This document shows, piece after piece, positions 1-8,387 of a DNA stretch of 64,000 nt. Both the position numbers and the translations under genes were made by a program. Source of the DNA: Vreelandella zhaodongensis (GTDB lineage Bacteria; Pseudomonadota; Gammaproteobacteria; Pseudomonadales; Halomonadaceae); assembly GCF_013415115.1 (NCBI RefSeq), contig NZ_JACCDD010000007.1:124001-188000 (forward strand), written 5' to 3'. Numbering within the stretch: position 1 is the stretch's first letter; every line of letters begins with the position of its first letter. Below the pieces are notes generated by a model that saw only the letters and a list, made by a program, of their open reading frames with translations, searched no databases and was not told the DNA's origin.

Positions 1-46
1 AATCACACCCGTGGGTGATCTTAGCAGTCGTTCTTAACAACCGGCC

Positions 47-1453
47 TTAGCAGCTATAGTACATATCAAACTCAATCGGATGAGTGGTCATGCGAATACG
101 CTCCACTTCTTCCATCTTGAGGTCGATGTAAGCATCGATCATTTCGTCGGTGAACACGCCACCTTCGGTTAAGAACGCGCGGTCTGCATCGAGTGCTTCC
201 AACGCCTGGTCCAGGCTGTTGGCAACGGTCGGTACTGACTTACCCTCTTCTGGCGGCAGGTCGTACAAGTTCTTATCCATGGCATCGCCAGGATGAATCT
301 TGTTTTTAATGCCATCAATGCCCGCCATTAACATGGCGGAGAATGCCAAGTACGGGTTGGCCGTCGGATCAGGGAAGCGCGTTTCTACACGCTTGCCTTT
401 CGGGCTGGCCGTGTACGGAATACGGATAGACGCAGAACGGTTACGAGCGCTGTAGGCCAGCATAACCGGCGCCTCAAAGCCTGGTACCAAACGCTTGTAC
501 GAGTTAGTAGATGCGTTGGTGAAAGCGTTCAGAGCACGAGCGTGCTTGATCACACCGCCAATGTAGTAAAGCGCCATTTCAGAAAGACCCGCGTACTCGT
601 CACCCGCGAACTGGTTCTGACCATCTTTCCAGAACGACTGGTGTACGTGCATACCAGAGCCGTTATCGCCTACTAGCGGCTTCGGCATGAAAGTAGCGGT
701 TTTGCCATAAGCGTGAGCCACGTTGTGGATCACGTATTTCATTTCCTGAACTTCGTCAGCCTTCTTCACCAGCGTGTTGAATTTAACGCCGATTTCGTTC
801 TGACCTGCGTTGGAAACTTCGTGGTGGTGAACTTCCACGGTCTGGCCAATCGCTTCCAGGGTATTACACATCGCACCACGAATATCGTGGAAGCTATCTA
901 CTGGAGGCACAGGGAAGTAGCCACCTTTAACACGCGGACGGTGACCTAAGTTGCCGCCATCCACAATGCTGTCAGTTGCCCAGGCGCCTTCGTCAGACGT
1001 GATTTTGTACATGGAGCCCTGGATGTCAGATTTCCAATGAACTTCGTCGAAAATGAAGAACTCAGGCTCAGGGCCAAAGAAAGCGGTGTCGCCCAGACCG
1101 GTAGACTGCAGATAGGCTTCTGCACGCTTGGCAATGGAACGCGGGTCGCGGTCATAGCCCTGCATGGTGGCAGGCTCGATGATGTCGCAGCGCAGGATCA
1201 AGGTAGCGTCTTCGGTGAAGGGGTCAAGGAAACCAGTACCATCTTCAGGGCGAAGAATCATGTCGGATTCGTTGATGCCTTTCCAGCCCTCGATAGAGGA
1301 ACCATCGAACATCTGACCATTTTCGAAAAACTCTTCGTCCACGTCCCGTGCCGGTACGGTGACGTGCTGCTCTTTACCGCGCGTGTCGGTGAAACGCAGG
1401 TCTACCCATTTAACATCATGTTCTTCGATTAGCGCGAGAGTCTTGGCTGACAT
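47..1453 (-). CDS. glnA: Glutamine synthetase, type I
   Basis: ATP-dependent ligation of ammonia to glutamate, the entry point of nitrogen assimilation; the family forms cytosolic dodecamers. The 468-residue length matches GSI-beta enzymes. The beta-grasp N-terminus carries FDGSSIEGW, followed by [10 protein letters not shown], the [10 protein letters not shown] metal/glutamate region and the NRSASIRIP substrate motif. The adenylylation loop KNLYDLPP places the modifiable tyrosine at residue 397, as in E. coli, so GlnE control is expected. The ATG is preceded by a GGAGG ribosome site. The gene is read leftward from a sigma-54 promoter with NtrC boxes at 1590-1793. Any glnL/glnG partners would lie left of the window. 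Confidence 0.98.
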   Translation of the reverse strand: MSAKTLALIEEHDVKWVDLRFTDTRGKEQHVTVPARDVDEEFFENGQMFDGSSIEGWKGINESDMILRPEDGTGFLDPFTEDATLILRCDIIEPATMQGYDRDPRSIAKRAEAYLQSTGLGDTAFFGPEPEFFIFDEVHWKSDIQGSMYKITSDEGAWATDSIVDGGNLGHRPRVKGGYFPVPPVDSFHDIRGAMCNTLEAIGQTVEVHHHEVSNAGQNEIGVKFNTLVKKADEVQEMKYVIHNVAHAYGKTATFMPKPLVGDNGSGMHVHQSFWKDGQNQFAGDEYAGLSEMALYYIGGVIKHARALNAFTNASTNSYKRLVPGFEAPVMLAYSARNRSASIRIPYTASPKGKRVETRFPDPTANPYLAFSAMLMAGIDGIKNKIHPGDAMDKNLYDLPPEEGKSVPTVANSLDQALEALDADRAFLTEGGVFTDEMIDAYIDLKMEEVERIRMTTHPIEFDMYYSC

Positions 1454-1589
1454 AGTGTCCTCCGGTATGAACGTGGCTTAAAGCTTGTAACAGTAAGCTA
1501 CCGATAAAAGTGTTATTCGACAAACCGGCTATTGTTGTAGCACGCCGACAGGCGTCTGCCTACGACCCGCTAGCCGCTACTAAATACAA

Positions 1590-1605
1590 AGCATAGAACA
1601 TGCCA
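1590..1605 (-). promoter_or_regulatory. Sigma-54 (-24/-12) promoter of glnA
   Basis: Read on the minus strand the sequence is TGGCATGTTCTATGCT. It matches the sigma-54 consensus TGGCAYRN4TTGCW at every defined position except the first T of the -12 box, and the GG and GC dinucleotides are correctly spaced. The predicted start is near 1580, leaving an untranslated leader of about 127 bases before glnA. Sigma-54 control of glnA is established in enteric bacteria and Pseudomonas. Confidence 0.75.
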
Positions 1606-1747
1606 ACCCTGCACCATTATGGCTTAAAAAAACAACAAGTCATTGTTTCTTAATGCCTAAAATATAAAAAATGATGCTTCTTCATGTGGCATTACGTTTT
1701 CTGCACACCAAAAATTCATTTAAAAATGCGACACCAGCTACAGAAAT

Positions 1748-1793
1748 GCACCAACAGTGACCACCAAAAACCCCATCAGCACCAATACAGTGC
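1748..1793. promoter_or_regulatory. NtrC enhancer sites upstream of glnA
   Basis: The site at 1779-1793 is GCACCAATACAGTGC, with exact half sites for the NtrC consensus GCAC-N7-GTGC. A weaker site at 1748-1762 begins GCAC with a degraded right half. Their centres are 31 bp apart, close to three helical turns and similar to the paired strong sites of enteric glnAp2. They lie about 170-210 bp upstream of the predicted sigma-54 start. The strong site partly overlaps a TATAAT-like hexamer facing the divergent gene (1795-1800), which might make that gene nitrogen-responsive; this last point is inference. Confidence 0.65.
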
Positions 1794-1922
1794 ATATAAT
1801 GCTAACCTTTGGTGACGACGCCTCTTTGCTATCTACAGAAAACTTTATCTTGCGACAAAAAGAAACTAACACCTACAATCAGTTACAAACCGACAGGTTT
1901 CATAACAAAGGAAGTCGTAAAC

Positions 1923-2543
1923 ATGGGCACGGTCTGCTTTATTGTTGATGCGTCTGTCACAGGTGCCCTTCTACCGCGTCACCTTCGCGCCATTCGCCAA
2001 ACGGGTTTAGCAGACCTCACACCGCCCGTCATCGTTACCGGTACGACGGTTGACCCACGCCTCTCGTATATGGAGCAACGCTACCAAGTCCATTGCCTCA
2101 TTACGCCCTCTTTGCCATTAGGTGCACGAATTAATCAGGCGGCCTATGTCAGCCAAGCGGATTGGCTGCTAATTGCGATGCAACAACAGCCGCTTGAGGC
2201 TAAGTTTTGGGGCTTATTTTACCCTCAGTTAGAGACATGCACGCTGGATGCTTTTTTAATTGGTAGCGAACCACCGCGTATATCCGAACGCTTACTCCAA
2301 TGTTTTCTAGGGTCAGGCGTTGCCAGGCCTCCTTATATTGCGATCCGACGCGCTTGGTTAGAATGCTTAGGAGGCTTAGACCCAGAGCTAGACGAAGTGG
2401 CCGCACTCTCTGACTTACTGCAGCGCCTTTATGCATGCCCTACGCGATTACAAACGTTCAACCTTGAAGCACTGCGCCTTTCTCACGACTCGCCAACAAA
2501 TAACACGTCACCTGAACCACCCCGCACTACGCCCACACGCTAG
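1923..2543 (+). CDS. Hypothetical protein, possibly glycosyltransferase-like
   Basis: Unassigned 206-residue soluble protein, divergent from glnA. I chose the ATG at 1923 because AAGGAAG lies just upstream; the open frame extends further 5' without a ribosome site. The segment GARINQAAYVSQADWLLI followed later by LGGLDPELDEVAALSDLL recalls the donor-sugar and acceptor portions of GT-A (family 2) glycosyltransferases. No DxD motif is convincing, so function is not assigned. The stop codon shares a CTAG tetranucleotide with the stop of the convergent acyltransferase gene. Confidence 0.7.
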   Translation: MGTVCFIVDASVTGALLPRHLRAIRQTGLADLTPPVIVTGTTVDPRLSYMEQRYQVHCLITPSLPLGARINQAAYVSQADWLLIAMQQQPLEAKFWGLFYPQLETCTLDAFLIGSEPPRISERLLQCFLGSGVARPPYIAIRRAWLECLGGLDPELDEVAALSDLLQRLYACPTRLQTFNLEALRLSHDSPTNNTSPEPPRTTPTR

Positions 2544-3565
2544 ACATTTAATCGCTTCCCAAACAGCATAGCCCCTGTCGTAGTGGTATTTACGACGTTA
2601 TTCAATACCACAGAGCCAATCCCACCGACCGCTATCAGCAGCGTTGCGTACACCACCAGTGGGAGCGTGTCAGGCCCAACAACCGCATCGGTGATCGCAA
2701 AAAACATCGGATGAGCCAGATAAATTCCGAACGAGTACGCATTGATATAACGCACCCAACGTGGAGCCTTGCGTCCGTTCAAATAGCGCATGAGCCACAG
2801 CGTGAACAACACAAAAAAGGGTATCACCCAGACTTCTTTTGAAGAAAAGGCTAACCATCCTGCAAACGTAGCGGCAACAATCAACCCCACGAAACCTATT
2901 AACCCATACGGTTTCGATAGCCGTTGCATCCACCTGGGTTGATCAACCTGATTCACTTGAGGGATTAGCGAATAGTAGCGAACCAACACCAAGGCCAGAA
3001 AAAACAGATATATCCACCCCAAGGGCGCAATCCAAAGCAAATACCCTGGCGGCTCAACTTCAAACCAATACGCCAACCCCCAATATGCCATGCTCACCAA
3101 GCACCCCACCCAGAGCCACGGCACAGGATTAAACCGCCACAGCTGCCAACGGGTATAACACCAATAGGCCGCGTAGAACTGCATCGCAATGATCAAAAAA
3201 TACCCATGCCAACCTGCATAAATAAAGTAGCCGGTTGCATTGCTGAAGAAGCCCACCGGTTCATCGGTGTACGCAAGCCGCAACCACTCTGCCGTGGAGT
3301 AAATAAACCCGTATACGAAATAAGGCAGCATGACGTATTTAACACGCTGAAGAAGAAACCCTGGAGGAACCTGCTTTTCGTAGCGAACGGCAAATACAAA
3401 CACCGAAATAAATAAAAATGTCGGCGTACCCAGCACCAACGGAAGCCGCATCAGATCGGTGATCACGTTGTCGACCCGTTGGTTTAGATGATCCAGCCAA
3501 TGAAATAAAAAAACGGCCACACAGCCGTAAGCGCGCAACCAATAAATTTCCTCGATTTTCTGCAT
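2540..3565 (-). CDS. Acyltransferase family 3 membrane protein
   Basis: Integral membrane protein of 341 residues with about ten hydrophobic segments, typical of the acyltransferase-3 (OafA/YrhL-like) family that O-acetylates or O-succinylates surface glycans. The family signature R-x10-H is present, with Arg11 and His22 in the first membrane helix (LRAYGCVAVFLFHW). There is no C-terminal SGNH domain. It converges with the upstream hypothetical gene and overlaps its stop by four bases. The acceptor glycan cannot be deduced, because no polysaccharide cluster surrounds it. Confidence 0.85.
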   Translation of the reverse strand: MQKIEEIYWLRAYGCVAVFLFHWLDHLNQRVDNVITDLMRLPLVLGTPTFLFISVFVFAVRYEKQVPPGFLLQRVKYVMLPYFVYGFIYSTAEWLRLAYTDEPVGFFSNATGYFIYAGWHGYFLIIAMQFYAAYWCYTRWQLWRFNPVPWLWVGCLVSMAYWGLAYWFEVEPPGYLLWIAPLGWIYLFFLALVLVRYYSLIPQVNQVDQPRWMQRLSKPYGLIGFVGLIVAATFAGWLAFSSKEVWVIPFFVLFTLWLMRYLNGRKAPRWVRYINAYSFGIYLAHPMFFAITDAVVGPDTLPLVVYATLLIAVGGIGSVVLNNVVNTTTTGAMLFGKRLNV

Positions 3566-3694
3566 CAGCCCTCTCTTAAAGCCTTATCTCTAAGCCTTAT
3601 CCCTAAGCTATTAGCTGCTACGCTTAACCGAATGAACAGCGACTCGTTCTGCGTTGTCCGACTGTGATAGCGCCATTAAATTCCCGGAGGCTCC

Positions 3695-4630
3695 GTGTTC
3701 GTGACACACCAGATAAAACATGTCACCTCATTAATGAAACGGATGGCGAGCCTGATTGGCGGGCTGTTATTAAGCAGCCACGTCCTGGCAAGCGATGTTT
3801 TCTATCAACAGTTTTTCTCGCCCACATTACGTCATCATTACCCCTACAGCGTGTACTTGCCCGACGGCTATGATGCAGATGCGTCCACACCCTACCCTGT
3901 TGTCTATCTACTTCATGGCTCGTTTGGTAATGAGCGAGACTGGGTCTCACGCGGCAACCTCCCCCAAGTTGCCGACCGCTTAATCGCAGCAGGCCACTTG
4001 CCACCGACCGTTTTTGTTATGCCTGGAAGCCGAAGCTGGTGGGTAGATGGCTACAACGAGCCAGCACGCAGCGCCTTTTTTGACGACCTACTGCCCCATA
4101 TTGAAAGCGCCTATAACGTAGGCAGTGAACGCCAGCTGCGCGGCGTTGCAGGGCTGTCTGCCGGTGGCTATGGCGCGCTTAACTTTGCCTTAGAACGGCC
4201 AGACATGTTTGCCGCGGCAGCCGCCCTCAGCCCAGCCAGCTACGTGCCTGAACCACCCGCCAACTCATCCGCCCGCCGCCACCCAGCGTTTTTAAATGAA
4301 CAAGGCGAGTTTGATCGCGAGCGTTGGAAGGCACTTAACTACACCGCTCATCTTGAAGACTACCGGCTGAACGTCACGCCACGCCCAACAGGCACACGCG
4401 AAATGTATCCTGTGCCTCTGTATATCAGCGCAGGACGAAGCGATGTCTACGATGCTGAATTCCACGCCCGCCTGCTGCGCCAAACCATGGAGAAGATTCA
4501 ACCAAGCGATGTACGTCTTGACCTTTATCCAGGCGGCCACACGTGGCGCGTATGGAGAGCAAGCCTACCCGCCGCTCTTAACTTCATGTTTCAACATATC
4601 GAACCGCCCGCCACCAGCTCGTCAGAATAA
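3695..4630 (+). CDS. Secreted alpha/beta-hydrolase, esterase D / antigen-85-like family
   Basis: Predicted exported serine esterase of 311 residues. The GTG start at 3695 is chosen because CGGAGG sits five bases upstream; the later ATG at 3734 has no ribosome site. A signal peptide with hydrophobic core LIGGLLLSSHVLA ends near residue 32. The family triad is visible: Ser155 in GLSAGG, Asp250 in AGRSD and His282 in GGHTW, with the HG oxyanion turn at residues 74-75. Related proteins hydrolyse short acyl or formylglutathione-type esters; the true substrate is unknown. It stands alone between two unrelated genes. Confidence 0.88.
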   Translation: MFVTHQIKHVTSLMKRMASLIGGLLLSSHVLASDVFYQQFFSPTLRHHYPYSVYLPDGYDADASTPYPVVYLLHGSFGNERDWVSRGNLPQVADRLIAAGHLPPTVFVMPGSRSWWVDGYNEPARSAFFDDLLPHIESAYNVGSERQLRGVAGLSAGGYGALNFALERPDMFAAAAALSPASYVPEPPANSSARRHPAFLNEQGEFDRERWKALNYTAHLEDYRLNVTPRPTGTREMYPVPLYISAGRSDVYDAEFHARLLRQTMEKIQPSDVRLDLYPGGHTWRVWRASLPAALNFMFQHIEPPATSSSE

Positions 4631-4707
4631 CGTTGGCAATATCAAAACAATGCACACTACACTGAAGTTTTACGCTAGCTGATTTCGTCAGCATAAGGAG
4701 ACCAACG

Positions 4708-5019
4708 ATGCATCAACACATTGAATGGGACGAACCCGGTAGCGCCAGCGTGGCAGAGTATTTCAAACATGACCCCGACCACATGCCCCCTTACCCAGGC
4801 GCCATTATTTCTGCCCGTTACCAAGGCCGCATTGTGCGGGTAAAAGTAGAAGCCTACCGCGAAGATGATGCCGTCAGTATCGGCAGCGTCGCCGCCATTC
4901 TTGATATCCACGGCCACCACCACGAAACGCACTTCAAACTCTCCTTAGGTGATATCGTCAGGCTACCTGACGACAAACGTGCCATGGAACACTGGAAAGA
5001 AGACGAGAAAGAGAGGTAA
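4708..5019 (+). CDS. Small acidic hypothetical protein
   Basis: Unrecognised 103-residue cytosolic protein, rich in His, Asp and Glu. The start has AAGGAG nine bases upstream. The central part (AIISARYQGRIVRVKVEAYREDD) alternates like a small beta-barrel, and the C-terminus is a charged helix ending DEKER. It follows the esterase by 77 bases in the same direction and may be co-transcribed with it. No function is proposed. Confidence 0.75.
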   Translation: MHQHIEWDEPGSASVAEYFKHDPDHMPPYPGAIISARYQGRIVRVKVEAYREDDAVSIGSVAAILDIHGHHHETHFKLSLGDIVRLPDDKRAMEHWKEDEKER

Positions 5020-5175
5020 CCACGGCCGCGAAAGCGATGTTAACTCAACTGATTTCCCTTACTGCGTGATCATCGTTTGAGTCATAGGGGGTACGGAACG
5101 CCTTGCTCGGCGCATTAACCTAACAGGGCGCGCCTTTGAAGGGCGCGACTTGCCAAAATATATCAACGAACAAAT

Positions 5176-5982
5176 TTACCCCGCTTTATGAATTTCTACC
5201 GAATGCGGGTAAGGTATTGAAACACCTTGCTTATCAAAGGCTTCTTTGACGACTTTCGTCATATCAAACTTCACATCCCAATAATCCGCGGCATCGACCC
5301 AAAGCCGAACGGTAAGGTCCACACTACTAGCACCAAGGTTAGTGACTTTTATCCAAGGTTCGGGATCACCATGAATACGGCTATCAGCCTCGGCCAAGCC
5401 CCTGATGATCGTCATGGCCTGATCTGCATCATCGTCATAACCAATCCCGAACTCAAGATCAACACGTCGCGTCGAGTGATGAGAGAAATTGGTGATAATA
5501 GCCCCCCAAGCCTGCCCATTAGGCACAATAATTTGCACGTTGTCAGGCGTCACTAATTCGGTCACGAACAGATTGAGATCCTTAACCGTACCGGATGTGC
5601 CCCCAATATCCACAAACTGACCCAGCTTGTAAGGGCGAAACATGATCAGCATAAACCCCGCCGCTAGATCACTGAGCGTACCCTGCAACGCCAGGCCAAT
5701 AGCCAGCGTGGCAGCCCCCAACACTGCAACCAGTGAAGTGGCATGAATACCAAACAGGCCGAGTACCGTAATCAATACAACCAGTAGAATGCCCCACTTC
5801 ACCAAAGCTGCAAGGAAGTTGCCCAGCGTTGGGTCTATACGTGGTATCGCATTCACCCGTTTACGCACTAAGCTGCTGACTAACCCTGCGACAATCCAGC
5901 CTACAATCAACACCAACAATGCTTTCAGTGCATTGATGATCAAGGGAACGTAAGCCCCAAATTGCTCAAAAAAATTTTCCAC
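5176..5982 (-). CDS. mscS: Small-conductance mechanosensitive channel, MscS family
   Basis: Inner-membrane heptameric channel that releases solutes on hypo-osmotic shock, important for salt-adapted bacteria. I place the start at GTG 5982, giving 268 residues (E. coli MscS has 286), because AGAGGAT precedes it; the longer frame from GTG 6018 would read through that site. Three membrane segments are followed by the pore helix AATLAIGLALQGTLSDLAAG, with the glycine/alanine packing pattern of MscS TM3. The beta domain GQFVDIGGTSGTV and a cytoplasmic alpha/beta domain ending PYPHSVEIHK follow. Monocistronic. Confidence 0.93.
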   Translation of the reverse strand: MENFFEQFGAYVPLIINALKALLVLIVGWIVAGLVSSLVRKRVNAIPRIDPTLGNFLAALVKWGILLVVLITVLGLFGIHATSLVAVLGAATLAIGLALQGTLSDLAAGFMLIMFRPYKLGQFVDIGGTSGTVKDLNLFVTELVTPDNVQIIVPNGQAWGAIITNFSHHSTRRVDLEFGIGYDDDADQAMTIIRGLAEADSRIHGDPEPWIKVTNLGASSVDLTVRLWVDAADYWDVKFDMTKVVKEAFDKQGVSIPYPHSVEIHKAG

Positions 5983-6153
5983 GACGCAATATCCTCTAGA
6001 TGGCAACCACCGAAACACACGGTAAAAGCCATGTTAAAACAGTTTTATTTTGGAACACTCTCGTCCTCACTATATTTAACAATTGAAGCAATACAGAGAG
6101 AATGCACCGGCACTGAGAGAGTACTCACAGCGGTTGAACGCTGAGCTACCTAT

Positions 6154-6181
6154 CAGCAGCCCTCACGGACGTGGGGAAAAC
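6154..6181 (-). repeat. Solitary CRISPR-repeat-like sequence
   Basis: The string CCTCACGGACGTGGGGAAAA at 6161-6180 lies in a 22-base stretch (6160-6181) that matches the array repeat at 19 positions, in the same orientation as the array that starts 1.2 kb to the right. The six leftmost bases of the repeat are not conserved. It sits on the trailer (oldest) side of the array, with a phage gene remnant and hicAB between. It may be a stranded old repeat. The string is also open in the frame of the adjacent gene D remnant, so a phage origin with chance similarity is possible. Confidence 0.45.
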
Positions 6182-6182
6182 T

Positions 6183-6561
6183 ACGTTTCGTGCCCGGTTG
6201 TCATCACTCACGTTGAACGACCGCCGCGGCATGCAAGCCGAACGCCTCACGGTCACCGTCGGCGAGCCTGACAACGCCCAGCAGCTACGCCACACCTACG
6301 CCAGCGAAATCGAAGCACTGGAAGCCGCCTAAGCAGAATGGCAACGCTTGCAACCCGGCGTCGCCTTTTTCAGCATTACCCAAGCGGTAGGCGACCCCAA
6401 CGTATTCCCCGACGCCCACCCAATGCATTGGCTGGAAACCCCAAATCGACGCCACCCCATGGGTCATCACCGAGGTAACCCACAACCTCACCGACACCAG
6501 CTACACCACTGCGTTGGAGTTAGAAACCCGAAACGCCCCTAGCCAAAAAAGATGCGCCTAG
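6183..6561 (+). pseudogene. Phage late-control gene D (P2 gpD-like) remnant
   Basis: Three damage types are visible. From 6183 the frame reads FRARLSSLTLNDRRGMQAER, the N-terminal pattern of P2-like gpD tail/spike-hub proteins. It then jumps directly to the C-terminal pattern LRHTYASEIEALEAA, so roughly two hundred internal codons are missing. A TAA at 6330 interrupts the reading before AEWQRLQPGVAFFSI. A frameshift near 6430 moves the rest (GWKPQIDATPWVITEVTHNL) to another frame, ending at TAG 6559. No other phage structural genes are present, so this is a prophage scar. It fills most of the otherwise gene-free 6019-6635 interval; I see nothing else there except the repeat-like string at 6154-6181. 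Confidence 0.75.
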
Positions 6562-6635
6562 AGTTATAAAAATAATTGATAAAAGATAACCCCGGAGTTA
6601 TATTTAAATCATCAAGGGCAAACAAGGGGCAGGGG

Positions 6636-6818
6636 GTGAAAAGCAGAGACATTATCAAAGAGATCGAGGCGGATGGGTGGTACCTTGATCGGGTTAGCGG
6701 GAGTCACCACATATTCAAGCACCCCACAAAATCCGGCAGCGTACCAGTGCCACACCCGAAAAAGGACGTACCCAAGGGTACGCTAAACAGTATCAGGAAA
6801 CTCGCCGGGCTAAAGTAG
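6636..6818 (+). CDS. hicA: HicA-type mRNA interferase toxin
   Basis: Sixty-residue dsRBD-fold toxin that in characterised HicAB systems cleaves mRNA. GTG 6636 is chosen as start because AAGGGG lies six bases upstream and the product then begins with the family pattern VKSRDIIKEIEADGW. The catalytic-histidine region GSHHIFKHP is intact, followed by PVPHPKKDVPKGTLNSI. The partner hicB begins 33 bases downstream on the same strand. The toxin gene precedes the antitoxin, the usual hicAB order. No lesion is visible, so the pair is probably functional. Confidence 0.9.
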   Translation: MKSRDIIKEIEADGWYLDRVSGSHHIFKHPTKSGSVPVPHPKKDVPKGTLNSIRKLAGLK

Positions 6819-6851
6819 CCCAGCAGTTAAACCACATAGGAGGGCCGCACT

Positions 6852-7256
6852 ATGCAATATCCAATTGCGATTGAATGGGGCGACGACCAATATGCCACCG
6901 GCATCGTAATTCCTGATATTCCTGGGGCGATAACGGCAGGCGATACCACCGAACAGGCCTATCAATTGGCGGTTGAGGTTGCACACATTCAACTAGAAGA
7001 GTTGGCTAATGAAGGCAAGGACATTCCCATGCCTCGAAGCATCGCAGAACACCGGAAAAACCCCGAGTTTGAAGGCTGGGGATGGGGCATTATCGACATC
7101 GATGTCACTCCCTACCTGGGCAAAACCGAAAAAGTGAATGTCACCCTGCCAGGGCATGTCATTCGCCAAATCGACAACTACGTCACCGCTCACGGCATCA
7201 AAAGTCGCTCCGCGTTTCTCGCCAACGCCGCACTAGAAAAGCTCACCCACGCATAA
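6852..7256 (+). CDS. hicB: HicB-type antitoxin
   Basis: Antitoxin of 134 residues that in this family blocks HicA and represses its own operon. Residues 1-60 form the partial RNase H-like HicB fold (YPIAIEWGDDQYATGIVIPD). Residues about 94-134 form a ribbon-helix-helix DNA-binding domain (KVNVTLPGHVIRQIDNYV, SRSAFLANAAL). AGGAGG precedes the ATG. The pair sits directly beside the trailer end of the CRISPR array, next to a phage gene scar, suggesting it arrived or persisted as part of a mobile remnant. Confidence 0.92.
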   Translation: MQYPIAIEWGDDQYATGIVIPDIPGAITAGDTTEQAYQLAVEVAHIQLEELANEGKDIPMPRSIAEHRKNPEFEGWGWGIIDIDVTPYLGKTEKVNVTLPGHVIRQIDNYVTAHGIKSRSAFLANAALEKLTHA

Positions 7257-7257
7257 A

Positions 7258-7289
7258 CAAAAGCCCCCAGCCATAAACTAGCTGGGGGC
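7258..7289 (-). terminator. Rho-independent terminator for leftward transcripts
   Basis: A perfect nine-base-pair stem (GCCCCCAGC at 7263-7271 with GCTGGGGGC at 7281-7289) is followed on the minus strand by TTTTGTTT. It faces leftward transcription, which is the direction of the CRISPR array, so it probably ends the long pre-crRNA. It lacks a U tract for the rightward hicAB message. The stretch 7290-7412 before the array shows no gene. Confidence 0.75.
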
Positions 7290-7412
7290 GACTGCCATCG
7301 CAGAATTCTGGCGAAGCGGAAACCGCCACGGGTGCAACAAGGCGACAGTTGTTATGGTCTCAGAAATAAAGCAGCAGCGATGTAAGCCATCACCGCCAAC
7401 GTGTGTAGGAAA

Positions 7413-7439
7413 GAAGCACCCCACGGGCGTGGGGAAGAC
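7413..7439 (-). repeat. Degenerate trailer-end CRISPR repeat
   Basis: The leftmost repeat is 27 bases. It begins GAAGCACCCCAC instead of GAAACACCCCCAC, with one A-to-G change and one C lost from the run of five; the stem and right half are intact. Decay of the terminal repeat is typical of the oldest end of an array, and it fixes the direction of growth from the cas2 side. Confidence 0.95.
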
Positions 7440-8232
7440 GTGTGTGCTGCTTGTTGGTGGCCACCTTCGGTGGAAACACCCCCACGGGCGTGGGGAAGAC
7501 ACTCAGACAGGCCTCTACCCTCCTGGTCTGTCAGAAACACCCCCACGGGCGTGGGGAAGACGCAACCATCGCACGTGCGTGCTCGAACATCAGAGAAACA
7601 CCCCCACGGGCGTGGGGAAGACCGAGGCAAGACTCATACTTTAGGCTGCAAAGTAGAAACACCCCCACGGGCGTGGGGAAGACTCAAACGTCAGCTCCAA
7701 GCCTTTGGCACCGGTGGAAACACCCCCACGGGCGTGGGGAAGACCGTAATACCGCGACCGCCATAATGAAGGTAAGAGAAACACCCCCACGGGCGTGGGG
7801 AAGACAGCGCTACACGGCTACGCTGCCCTTCTAATCCAGAAACACCCCCACGGGCGTGGGGAAGACTCAGTGTGCATAAGCACATCGAGGTTTTTGCTGG
7901 AAACACCCCCACGGGCGTGGGGAAGACAATCTATCGAGTTTTCATACAGAGCCAGGGCTAGAAACACCCCCACGGGCGTGGGGAAGACACTCATCTTCAA
8001 CGATAGCGGCGACAGTCATAAGAAACACCCCCACGGGCGTGGGGAAGACGATCTTGTAGATCCCACGACAGGTCTTTGGTGAGAAACACCCCCACGGGCG
8101 TGGGGAAGACCGTTTACTTTTTTTGTAACCGTCTCAGATTTAGGAAACACCCCCACGGGCGTGGGGAAGACTTGATTGACGTTAAGTGCCTCAGCGGTTT
8201 GGAGGAAACACCCCCACGGGCGTGGGGAAGAC

Positions 8233-8387
8233 ATGGATATAACCCCTCCGAAGAGGGGTTGGTTGGAAACACCCCCACGGGCGTGGGGAAGACATGGATA
8301 TAACCCCTCCGAAGAGGGGTTGGTTGGAAACACCCCCACGGGCGTGGGGAAGACATGGATATAACCCCTCCGAAGAGGGGTTGGTTG
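8233..8387 (-). repeat. Three identical consecutive spacers with a perfect hairpin
   Basis: Spacers at 8233-8265, 8294-8326 and 8355-8387 are identical, as are the repeats between them, so a repeat-spacer unit has been tandemly triplicated. Each contains AACCCCTC, a four-base loop and GAGGGGTT, an eight-base-pair perfect stem. On the crRNA strand the loop is TTCG closed by C-G, the very stable UUCG tetraloop. The element resembles a phage transcription terminator hairpin, without the U tract. Confidence 0.97.

Noticed and set aside
1-46. Possible glnA terminator hairpin at the left edge (ATCACCC...GGTGTGAT)
   Set aside because: The stem is imperfect and the window ends before a T tract could be judged.
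5117-5140. CGCGCC-TTTGAAG-GGCGCG hairpin downstream of mscS
   Set aside because: Six-base stem with no T tract on either strand; not enough to call a terminator.
5983-6018. Longer MscS start at GTG 6018
   Set aside because: It would make the AGAGGAT ribosome site coding; the GTG at 5982 is correctly spaced from it.
7319-7345. GAAACCGCCACGGGTG, possible further decayed CRISPR repeat left of the array
   Set aside because: Similarity is limited to short blocks, needs gaps, and the distance to the first repeat does not fit the 61-base period.
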